From: Hyalangium versicolor
GTDB lineage: Bacteria > Myxococcota > Myxococcia > Myxococcales > Myxococcaceae
DNA length: 64,000 nt
Assembly: GCF_020103695.1 (NCBI RefSeq)
Contig: NZ_JAHXBF010000015.1
Coordinates: forward strand, 248,001 to 312,000
Direction: 5' to 3'
Of this stretch, positions 54,197 to 61,641 are shown one piece after another. The notes under the pieces were generated by a model. That model was given only the letters and a program-made list of their open reading frames with translations. It made no database searches and was not told the DNA's origin. The position numbers and the translations under genes were made by a program. Numbering within the stretch: the stretch's first letter is position 1; every line of letters begins with the position of its first letter.

Positions 54197-55513
54197 ATGT
54201 CGTGTCGTTTCTGGTACTTGTCGCTGGCGCTGTTCCTGTCGCTGAGCGGTTGTGATGACGCCGACCCCGAGCCGACCTTGGAGGGAGTCTGGACCACCGA
54301 TGGCTACGGCTTCGTCGTACGCTTCGAGGGTGACACGGTCGCCCTTCATGAGCTCACGGCCGTGAGCTGTCTGCTCTTCACCTCGGGCCCGCTGGAGAAC
54401 GGGAGTCTTCGCGCGGCGGGGCTGAACTTCCGGCTGGAGAACGACAAGCTGCTGATAGAGGACGGTGGAACCCTCCACATCACGGGACATCGGACGCGGC
54501 TTCCAGAAGTCTGCACCCGGGCGCCGCTCTCCTCGAACGACCCGGTGTTCAACTTCGAGGTGTTCTGGCGCACGTTCGCCGAGCAATACGCCCTCTTCGA
54601 ACTCTACGGTGTCGACTGGCAAGCCCGGTACGAGCGCTTCCGGTCGCGTGTCTCGGCCGACACGACGGATGACGAACTCTTCGCCATCCTGTCCGAGAGC
54701 CTTGAGCCCCTCACCGATGGCCACATCGGTCTCATCGGGGGAACGCGACGTTTCCAGCCCAAGCATTACCCCGCGGACTTCGAGGCCCACCGCGCCGAAA
54801 TCACGAACTACATCTTCGAGCACCTGCTCGCGGGGCCCGGCGTCACGGTGACCGCCGAGAACCGGATGGCGTATCAGTCGCTCAACGAGCGCGTCGGATA
54901 CATCTTCGTGACCCGAATGGACCAGTTCAGCCCCAATCCGACCGATGGCGCGGCGGGCAATGCGGAGGCGGCTGGCCGTGCCCTGGACGAAGCGTTGGAG
55001 GCGCTGTCCAACAAGGATGCTCTCATCATCGACGTGCGCTTCAATCCAGGAGGCTACGACGCCATCTCATTGGCCCTCGCGAGCCGCTTCACCAACGTCG
55101 AGCGAATCGGCTTCTCCAAGAAGACCCGCGACGGGGACAGCTACACGCCGCTGAGGGAGTACCGCATCGCCCCGGCGGGTCCCCGTCAGTTCACGAAGCC
55201 GGTCTACCTGCTCATCAGTGGCGCTTCCGCGAGCGCCGCGGAAAACTTCACCCTGGCGATGAGTGGCCTGCCTCAGGTGACCCTCGTCGGCGACCGGACG
55301 CTGGGGGCGCAGTCAGACATCCTCACCCGGCAAATGCCGAACGGCTGGACCTTCTGGTTGTCGCCCGAACTCTACTCTGGGCCCGACGGTGAGGTGTACG
55401 AGCGTATCGGAATCCCTCCGGACGTGGAGGTCGCCCTGGACGCGGCGAGTCTGGTCGCGGGCTCGGACCACATCCTCCAAGAGGCACTCCGGCTCGCTGG
55501 CACGGGTGGCTGA
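54197..55513 (+). CDS. S41-family peptidase lipoprotein
   Basis: 438 residues from the ATG at 54197, with GAGGAA at good spacing. Signal peptide with lipobox LSLSGC. After a beta-rich domain (30-110) comes the tricorn-core/S41 region: an N-terminal helical bundle (FWRTFAEQYALFELYGVDWQ), then YIFVTRMDQFSP, ALIIDVRFNPGGYDA, and the nucleophile region LLISGASASAAENFTLAMSG, where the Ser of SASAAE is catalytic. A PDZ domain is not evident, as in this lipoprotein subgroup. It should degrade proteins or peptides outside the cell or in the periplasm. Confidence 0.85.
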   Translation: MSCRFWYLSLALFLSLSGCDDADPEPTLEGVWTTDGYGFVVRFEGDTVALHELTAVSCLLFTSGPLENGSLRAAGLNFRLENDKLLIEDGGTLHITGHRTRLPEVCTRAPLSSNDPVFNFEVFWRTFAEQYALFELYGVDWQARYERFRSRVSADTTDDELFAILSESLEPLTDGHIGLIGGTRRFQPKHYPADFEAHRAEITNYIFEHLLAGPGVTVTAENRMAYQSLNERVGYIFVTRMDQFSPNPTDGAAGNAEAAGRALDEALEALSNKDALIIDVRFNPGGYDAISLALASRFTNVERIGFSKKTRDGDSYTPLREYRIAPAGPRQFTKPVYLLISGASASAAENFTLAMSGLPQVTLVGDRTLGAQSDILTRQMPNGWTFWLSPELYSGPDGEVYERIGIPPDVEVALDAASLVAGSDHILQEALRLAGTGG

Positions 55514-55582
55514 AGCCGCGCCAAGGCGGCAGTCGCCTGCGCGGACTGCCATCAGGAGGCTCTCCAGGCCCTGGCTCCAAGC

Positions 55583-56662
55583 TCAGGGCCGGAGCACGGT
55601 CATCTTGAAGGGGCCTCCGTGGGCCGCGGCGTGCTCGACGGCCTTGTTCGCTTCGTCCAACGTGAAGCTCGTGACGTCGAACTCGCTCAGCTTGAGGAGA
55701 CCGGACCGGATGAGCTTCACCATCCGGATGGGCGCCTCGGGGGGACACAGCCACTGTCCCCGCACCGTGATGCAGTTCCTCATGATCCAGGGATAGGGCA
55801 GCTCCAGGCCTTTGCCTCCCAACATGCCGACGCCGCCCATGAGCACGACCCTGCCGTAAGGCCTCACCGCCATGGCCGCGGCACGCACCGGTACGGTGTC
55901 GGCCGAGGGCGGCAGCAGGTCCAGCACGCAGTCGATCGGCCCCGGTGCCGCCCGCCGCATCCGCTCTCGATCGTCCTCCTCGCGGCCGAGAAGCTTCACG
56001 GTCCGGACCCGGGAGCCAAAACGGCGCGTCAGGTCCTCGAGCACCTTCTCGTTCCGGCCCGGCGCGACGACACAGCCCGCGCCCATCGCCAAAGCCACCG
56101 CGACAGCCGCGCTGCCGAAATGCCCGGTGGCGCCGCTGATCAGGAGCGTCTCCCCTGCCTGCAGGTTCGCCGCGAGCAGGCCGCCATAGGGCACCAGCAG
56201 CGTGTTCAGCACGCACCAGCGCGGTGCCTCCTCCTCATCGATCGAGCCGATGCGAATGGCGTTCTCCGTCGGAATCAGCATCCGCTCGGCGAACGAGCCA
56301 TGGCGGAAGTGCTTCTGGAGCCGCAGGCCCCCCTCCCCACGAGCGCTCCAGCCCTGGAGGGTGATGTCGGGTGACAGCACATCATCGCGCGAGCGCACCG
56401 TCGGATCACAGAGGACCCAATCGCCTACGGCCAGATGCGTCGCGTCCGGCCCGAAGGAGCGCACGCGGCCGATCGCTCCCGGTCCCGGCGCGACCGGCAG
56501 CTCCAGCAGGTACCGCCGCGCGCCGCTGAAGACCTCGTTCGCGTAGGCCAGAACGGGCGCCGCCACGACATCAACGATGACCTCTCCCGTGCCCAGGACT
56601 GGCTCGGGCAGCGTCTCAATGGCGAGGGGGGCTCCGAATGCTTTCAGGATGGCTGCTTTCAT
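55583..56662 (-). CDS. Medium-chain dehydrogenase/quinone-oxidoreductase-like protein
   Basis: 359 residues from the ATG at 56662. MKAAILKAFGAPLAIETLPE is the GroES-like N-terminus; the Rossmann NAD(P) site is LLISGATGHFGSAAVAVALA (GxxGxxG). No structural-zinc cysteine quartet is visible, so it is probably a quinone-reductase or enoyl-reductase type. It diverges from an XRE/MmyB-type regulator at 56774, and the 111-bp gap should hold both promoters. Confidence 0.85.
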   Translation of the reverse strand: MKAAILKAFGAPLAIETLPEPVLGTGEVIVDVVAAPVLAYANEVFSGARRYLLELPVAPGPGAIGRVRSFGPDATHLAVGDWVLCDPTVRSRDDVLSPDITLQGWSARGEGGLRLQKHFRHGSFAERMLIPTENAIRIGSIDEEEAPRWCVLNTLLVPYGGLLAANLQAGETLLISGATGHFGSAAVAVALAMGAGCVVAPGRNEKVLEDLTRRFGSRVRTVKLLGREEDDRERMRRAAPGPIDCVLDLLPPSADTVPVRAAAMAVRPYGRVVLMGGVGMLGGKGLELPYPWIMRNCITVRGQWLCPPEAPIRMVKLIRSGLLKLSEFDVTSFTLDEANKAVEHAAAHGGPFKMTVLRP

Positions 56663-56773
56663 GGTGTCGCTCCGTCTCCGAACGAGACCATTCTTCGCGT
56701 GCGGTCCCCTCGCGGGAAGGAACGGGGCCATCCTAGGATTGGGGAGTACCTCCCTGATGAGAGCGTAAAGGCC

Positions 56774-57550
56774 ATGGCACACTCGAGCCGAAGCGAACTC
56801 GGCGACTTCCTGCGCTCGCGGCGAAAGAGGCTGACCCCTGAGGCCATGGGCTTCTCTGGAGGACGCAAGCGCCGCACTCCCGGCTTGAAGAGGGAGGAGG
56901 TCGCCGAGCTCGCGGGCATCGGTATCGACTGGTATGTCCGGCTCGAGCAGGGACGCACCGTCAGCCCCTCTGCCTCCACGATCGATGCGCTGGCGCGAGC
57001 GCTGCGCCTCAACAAGGCCGAGCACGCCCATCTGCGAGAGCTGGCTCGCAACACGGAGCGCCGCGCGTTCTCCCGCGAGACCGTCCCTGACTCGCTCCAG
57101 CGGCTGATCGAGAGCCTCTCTCAGCCGGCCTACATCACTGGCCGCCGCTGGGACTTGCTGGCGTGGAACGCAGCAGCAGCCGATCTCTTCACCGACTTCA
57201 CCCGTCTGCCCGAGGAGGATCGCAACATCCTCCTCTTCATGCTGACCACGCCGGAGGCCCGGCGCATATTCGGAGCAGGCTGGGCGGACGAGGCCCAGCG
57301 CATGGTGGCCCAGTTCAGAGCCACGCATGACTTGTGGGCCGATGATCCCGCGTTCCTGGAGCTCCTGGAGCGGCTCCGGCACGCGAGCCTCGAGTTCGAG
57401 CCCTGGTGGAAGGACCACGACATCCGCGGCGTGGCCTCTGGCCAGAAGCGGCTGAGACATCCCAAGAAGGGCTGGCTGCAATTCGAGTACGCGAGCTTTC
57501 AGGCCAACGACAATCCCGCCCTGAAGCTGGTCATCTACACACCGCGATAG
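56774..57550 (+). CDS. XRE-family regulator with MmyB-type ligand-binding domain
   Basis: 258 residues from the ATG at 56774. Helix-turn-helix: LKREEVAELAGIGIDWYVRL, then EQGRTVSPSASTIDALARAL. The MmyB-type domain is recognisable in ITGRRWDLLAWNAAAADLFT and EFEPWWKDHDIRG. Divergent from the oxidoreductase gene, so it very likely controls it. Same architecture as the regulator at 53188-54036. Confidence 0.85.
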   Translation: MAHSSRSELGDFLRSRRKRLTPEAMGFSGGRKRRTPGLKREEVAELAGIGIDWYVRLEQGRTVSPSASTIDALARALRLNKAEHAHLRELARNTERRAFSRETVPDSLQRLIESLSQPAYITGRRWDLLAWNAAAADLFTDFTRLPEEDRNILLFMLTTPEARRIFGAGWADEAQRMVAQFRATHDLWADDPAFLELLERLRHASLEFEPWWKDHDIRGVASGQKRLRHPKKGWLQFEYASFQANDNPALKLVIYTPR

Positions 57551-57568
57551 AGAGCCCTGGTGGAAGCG

Positions 57569-59437
57569 TCAGAGGCCGTTGGGGACGATGGTCAGGGTCG
57601 AGGATCCCTTGTTGGTCAAGATGAGATCGTCGTATCCGTCGACATTCAAGTCGGCAATGGCAATCGCGTTGAGGCCTGGTGAGCTGCCCGTCGTGACGAG
57701 CGTCCCGGCGGTGAACGTTCCCGTGCCGCTGCCCGTCATGGGACGAACCCCCCCCGTCGTCGCGGTCACCAGGATGTACGCATCGAGCTTCCCATCGCCA
57801 TTGAAGTCACTGGCGACGATCCCCAAGGCGGAGTTGGCGACGGCCGAGGCTCCTGTAGGCGATCCCACACCGGCTGCCACGGTCCCGTTGCCAGCGCCTT
57901 TGAAGACGTACAGGTACGCTCCAGCCGCACCATTCGAAAAGATGTCGAGTTTCCCGTCACCGTCAGCGTCGCCAAATGAAATGCCTGCCGTTTGGCCATT
58001 TTGGCTATTGGTGTAGGCAACAGGGGATGCGAACGAAGCATTGCCTTGATTGATGAGGATACTCAAACGCGCCGAGGAGGGACTCGTCACGACAATATCG
58101 GGATCATTGTCACCATCCAAGTCTCGGCAAGCGATGCTCGATTGCACGCCGCCCGTGGCTGCGATGGGAATGAGCGGCGAGGACGCCGTGAAATTGCCCG
58201 CGCCGTCATTCAACAGGATGCTCACGTTGTTTGTCACCACGCTGGTCGTCGCGATGTCGACAGACCCATCCTGGTTGAAATCTCCCGCGCAAAGGTGAAT
58301 GGATCCCGGAGCGCCGGTAGTGAAGCTCGTGGGCATCCCGAACGTTCCAGGGGCACTCGCGCCGAGATTGCGGTAAACGCTGATGGTCCCGTTCGTCGAT
58401 GCCAGGTTGGTCTGGCCGTCGACCGTGACTGCATCAAGCCACCCGTCCTTGTCCACATCGACAGCCACGACAGCATTGCTCGAAAGCGGAGCGCCGGCGT
58501 AGTAGTGCTCGGACTGGACGGTTGCGTCGCCATTGCCAAAAAACACGGAGAGCGATCCGGAGGGGGTCGTTGCCGAGCCGGATTCGGCATTGGCGACCAA
58601 GATATCCAGCTTTCCGTCGCCATTCACGTCCGCGACTGCTGGAGCGAGCGGATTATGCGGTTCGGGAAAGTCGATCGGCGTTCCGGGCACCTGGCCTGTG
58701 GGCGGAGCCTGACACGCTCCATTCGAACAGATCTGCCCCGTGTCACAAGGGTTGTTGCAGGCATTGCAGTGCGAGCTGCTGCTCTGCAAGTTGACTTCGC
58801 AGCCGTCGGCAACAAGTCCGTTACAGTCCCCGAGCGTCCCGCTGCAACTCTGACAATTGGCTCCTTCGTAGGTGGGGGCGCATCGGCAAGTGTAGCTATT
58901 GAGCCCGTCGGTACAGGTTCCGCCATTGAGACAAGGCTCGGGCAGGCACTCGTTGATGTTTGTTGCGCAGGTAGCGCCTGAATAACCCGGGGCGCATTGG
59001 CAGGTGTAGCTATTGATGCCGTCCGTGCAGGTTCCGCCATTCAGGCAAGGATTGGCAGCGCAGTCATCGACGTTGGATTCGCAATTCGTTCCCGCATAAC
59101 CCGGTGAACATTGGCAGGTGTAGCCATTGACGCCGTCCGTACAGGTTCCGCCATTCAGGCAAGGATTGGCGGCACAGTCGTCGACGTTCGTGCAGACGCT
59201 TGGCTTTTGAGAGCACTTCCAGCCACTCTCGATCAGGCAGGCACTCGAACAGCCATCTCCGCTGGCCGTATTCCCATCGTCACAAGACTCCGGGGAAATG
59301 GTAGACCCGTCGCCGCAGACCGCTTTCTCGTTGTCATCGATCGGGCTGCGGTCCTTGTGGCACCCGGTGGAGCAGAGCATCGCGGCGAAGACGAGGGTCA
59401 AGCTGAAGACACGAGAAACTGAGCAAGCAGGAGACAT
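57569..59437 (-). CDS. Secreted lipoprotein with three EGF-like domains and a seven-bladed FG-GAP propeller
   Basis: 622 residues from the ATG at 59437 (MSPACSVSRVFSLTLVFAAM); lipobox CSTGC. Segment order: a DUF4215-type Cys motif (DDGNTASGDGCSSACLIESG), three EGF-like repeats of about 38 residues with the Ca-binding pattern NVDDCAANPCLNGGTCTDG (third: NINECLPEPCLNGGTCTDG), a further Cys-rich stretch, then seven FG-GAP repeats (DVNGDGKLDILVAN, DVDKDGWLDAVTV, DFNQDGSVDIATTS, DLDGDNDPDIVVTS, DADGDGKLDIFSNG, DFNGDGKLDAYILV, DLNVDGYDDLILTN). Seven repeats fit an integrin-type beta-propeller. A surface adhesin or binding protein is likely. It converges with the regulator gene across 18 bp. Confidence 0.85.
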   Translation of the reverse strand: MSPACSVSRVFSLTLVFAAMLCSTGCHKDRSPIDDNEKAVCGDGSTISPESCDDGNTASGDGCSSACLIESGWKCSQKPSVCTNVDDCAANPCLNGGTCTDGVNGYTCQCSPGYAGTNCESNVDDCAANPCLNGGTCTDGINSYTCQCAPGYSGATCATNINECLPEPCLNGGTCTDGLNSYTCRCAPTYEGANCQSCSGTLGDCNGLVADGCEVNLQSSSSHCNACNNPCDTGQICSNGACQAPPTGQVPGTPIDFPEPHNPLAPAVADVNGDGKLDILVANAESGSATTPSGSLSVFFGNGDATVQSEHYYAGAPLSSNAVVAVDVDKDGWLDAVTVDGQTNLASTNGTISVYRNLGASAPGTFGMPTSFTTGAPGSIHLCAGDFNQDGSVDIATTSVVTNNVSILLNDGAGNFTASSPLIPIAATGGVQSSIACRDLDGDNDPDIVVTSPSSARLSILINQGNASFASPVAYTNSQNGQTAGISFGDADGDGKLDIFSNGAAGAYLYVFKGAGNGTVAAGVGSPTGASAVANSALGIVASDFNGDGKLDAYILVTATTGGVRPMTGSGTGTFTAGTLVTTGSSPGLNAIAIADLNVDGYDDLILTNKGSSTLTIVPNGL

Positions 59438-59539
59438 TGTTGAAGGGTACACGCAGCGCAGGCGCGCTTGCAACGGAGCTTCCATCACTGGGGCTGGAGA
59501 CGCTCCGCAAGAAACGCGTTACGCATGGCGAGGGAGAGC

Positions 59540-60547
59540 ATGGCGAGAAAGAAGCAAGCGCGCGTTCCGGCCCCGGCCGAGGTGGTCATCGTAGCCCTGC
59601 CACGGACAGTGGCCTCCACCGTGACGGGGCCCGCGGACATCTTCTCTCTGTCGGGCGTTTTGTGGCCCATGATCCATGGCCGCCCGGCCGCCCCGTCCTT
59701 CCGGGTGCGCATCGCGAGCCTCGATGGTGCGCCCGTCACCTGCCTCAACGGCACGCGGCTCATTCCCGACTGCGCCGTGGCCGAAGTGGCGGCCGCCCAT
59801 CTCGTCGTGCTCTCGGCGGCCGACGTGGCCACCGTGCCGGAGACGGCGGCGGTGCTCACGCCGTGGCTGAGGCGACTCCACGCGGCGGGCGCGACCCTGG
59901 CGAGCGTGTGCACCGGTGCCTTCGCGCTCGCGGCGAGCGGCCTGCTCGACGGCCTGCGAGCCACCACCCACTGGGGCTTCGCCGAGACCTTCCGCGCTGC
60001 CCATCCCCACGTCCACCTCACTGTCGAGAAGCTGATCGTGGATGAAGGGCGCCTCGTCACGGGCGGCGGCGTCCACTCCTACTTTGATCTCTGCACGTTC
60101 CTGGTGGAGCGCTTCCAGGGCCACGCCGTGGCGACCGAGACGGCGCGCTCGCTCCTGCTCGACATGGGCCGGCGCTCGCAGATGCCGTACGCCGCCCTGA
60201 CGCCCACCTCTCGCCACGGGGACAAGGCCATCGCGGCCGTGCAGGAGCTGCTGGAGAAGAACTTCCAGGATCCGCCCGATGTTGAAGGCGTGGCCAAGGC
60301 CTGCGCGATGAGCCCGAGGACGCTCGCGCGCCGCTTCAAGCGGGCCACCGGCGATACCGTCCACGGCTACGTGCAGCGCGTGCGCATCGAGCGCGCCAAG
60401 GAGCTGCTGGTCACCACCCCCGAGCCCGTGGAGCAGGTGGCCCTGGCGGTCGGATACGGGGACGTGACGGCCTTCCGCAAGGTCTTCCGGAGTCTGGCCA
60501 AGGTCACCCCTTCCGATTACCGGAAGACGTTCTCGGCCGCCGGGTAG
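59540..60547 (+). CDS. GlxA-type AraC-family regulator with DJ-1/PfpI domain
   Basis: 335 residues from the ATG at 59540, with GAGGGAG just upstream; an in-frame ATG at 59525 is the alternative. The N-terminal DJ-1/PfpI domain (15-200) has LASVCTGAFALAASGLLDG with the nucleophile-elbow Cys and TTHW. Two helix-turn-helix motifs of the AraC domain follow (about 225-330: EGVAKACAMSPRTLARRFKR and VEQVALAVGYGDVTAFRKVF). GlxA-type proteins regulate nitrogen-compound or other catabolic genes. No clear target gene is next to it. Confidence 0.85.
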   Translation: MARKKQARVPAPAEVVIVALPRTVASTVTGPADIFSLSGVLWPMIHGRPAAPSFRVRIASLDGAPVTCLNGTRLIPDCAVAEVAAAHLVVLSAADVATVPETAAVLTPWLRRLHAAGATLASVCTGAFALAASGLLDGLRATTHWGFAETFRAAHPHVHLTVEKLIVDEGRLVTGGGVHSYFDLCTFLVERFQGHAVATETARSLLLDMGRRSQMPYAALTPTSRHGDKAIAAVQELLEKNFQDPPDVEGVAKACAMSPRTLARRFKRATGDTVHGYVQRVRIERAKELLVTTPEPVEQVALAVGYGDVTAFRKVFRSLAKVTPSDYRKTFSAAG

Positions 60548-60667
60548 TGCTGCGCGGCAAGGCCCTGGCAGGAACGGCACTCCCTTTTGGCACATCCGCC
60601 TCTGCTGGAGCGGCGCCGTGGCCAGTACAACCTGGGCAACTCGGACCGATTGCCCAGGAGGAGGGTC

Positions 60668-61201
60668 ATGCGCTCTGCCCAGCAGGAAGCGTTCATCATC
60701 CGCGAAGCAAAGGAGGAGGAGTTCGAAGCGCTCGGCAAGTTGATGGTGTCTGTCTACTCGGGCCTCGAGGGGTTCCCCAAGCAGGACGAACAGCCCCGGT
60801 ACTACGACAAGCTGGCCCACATCGGCCGGCTGGCGGCCGGGCCTGACACGAAGCTCCTGGTGGCCGTGGTCGGCAGCCGGCTCCTGGGGGGCGTGGTCTA
60901 CTACTCCGACATGGCTCAGTACGGCTCTGGTGGCACAGCGACGGGGGAGAAGAACGCCTCCGGGTTCAGGCTGCTGGCGGTAAGCCCCGAGGCCCGGGGC
61001 ATGGGCGTCGGCCAGGCGCTGATCGACCGATGCATCGCGCTGGCGAGGGAGCGGAAGCATCCCCAGGTCATCATCCACACGACCGGCGCCATGAGGATCG
61101 CCTGGAGGATGTACGAGCGGATGGGCTTCCGGCGCTCCGAGGACCTGGACTTCATGCAGGAGAACCTGCAGGTCTACGGGTTCCGCCTGGCCTTGCAGTG
61201 A
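60668..61201 (+). CDS. GNAT-family N-acetyltransferase
   Basis: 177 residues from the ATG at 60668, with GGAGGAGGG just upstream. The acetyl-CoA-binding motif A is SGFRLLAVSPEARGMGVGQA (Q/RxxGxG/A form), followed by the C-terminal YERMGFRRSEDLDF. Substrate unknown. It is 120 bp from the end of the GlxA-type regulator on the same strand. Confidence 0.85.
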   Translation: MRSAQQEAFIIREAKEEEFEALGKLMVSVYSGLEGFPKQDEQPRYYDKLAHIGRLAAGPDTKLLVAVVGSRLLGGVVYYSDMAQYGSGGTATGEKNASGFRLLAVSPEARGMGVGQALIDRCIALARERKHPQVIIHTTGAMRIAWRMYERMGFRRSEDLDFMQENLQVYGFRLALQ

Positions 61202-61300
61202 GGAGATGAGATTCATCACCACGCGGCTGGGGGGAGAGCCCGACACGGTGCAGTACCGCGTGAGCCAGGGAGTTGGAACCGGTGAGTCACTTCCAACTGG

Positions 61301-61600
61301 TTGGAACCCACGCTCCTCCTTATGCAGTTGGACGACGCGGCGCTTGCTGGCCGCATCGAGCGGGTGAGCACCATCGTGGCGACGGATGGCATCCAGTTCG
61401 ATCGCCAGGGCCACCTCTGGCTCGGCGGCCTGGAGAACAGCTCGCTCGCCCGCTATGTGCCGGGCGGAACATATGAGCAGGTCCTCGAGAATGAGCGCTT
61501 GCGGTGGCCTGACACTTTCGCAGTGGGACCGGATGAGAAGATCTACGTGACCACCACGCAGATCCACCTGCAGCCCGCCGAGCGCGGACGGTACACGGGC
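61301..61600 (+). pseudogene. Remnant of a yellow/major-royal-jelly-like (beta-propeller) gene
   Basis: TDGIQFDRQGHLWLGGLENS, then ENERLRWPDTFAVGPDEKIY and TTTQIHLQP, is the signature of the yellow/MRJP family. Only about 95 codons of the C-terminal part survive; no start codon or upstream region of the gene is nearby. The frame reads on past the family part into the start of the next gene. Confidence 0.65.
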
Positions 61601-61641
61601 CAGGCAAGCCAGACATTCTCGGTTTCGCCTATGATTTCCTC

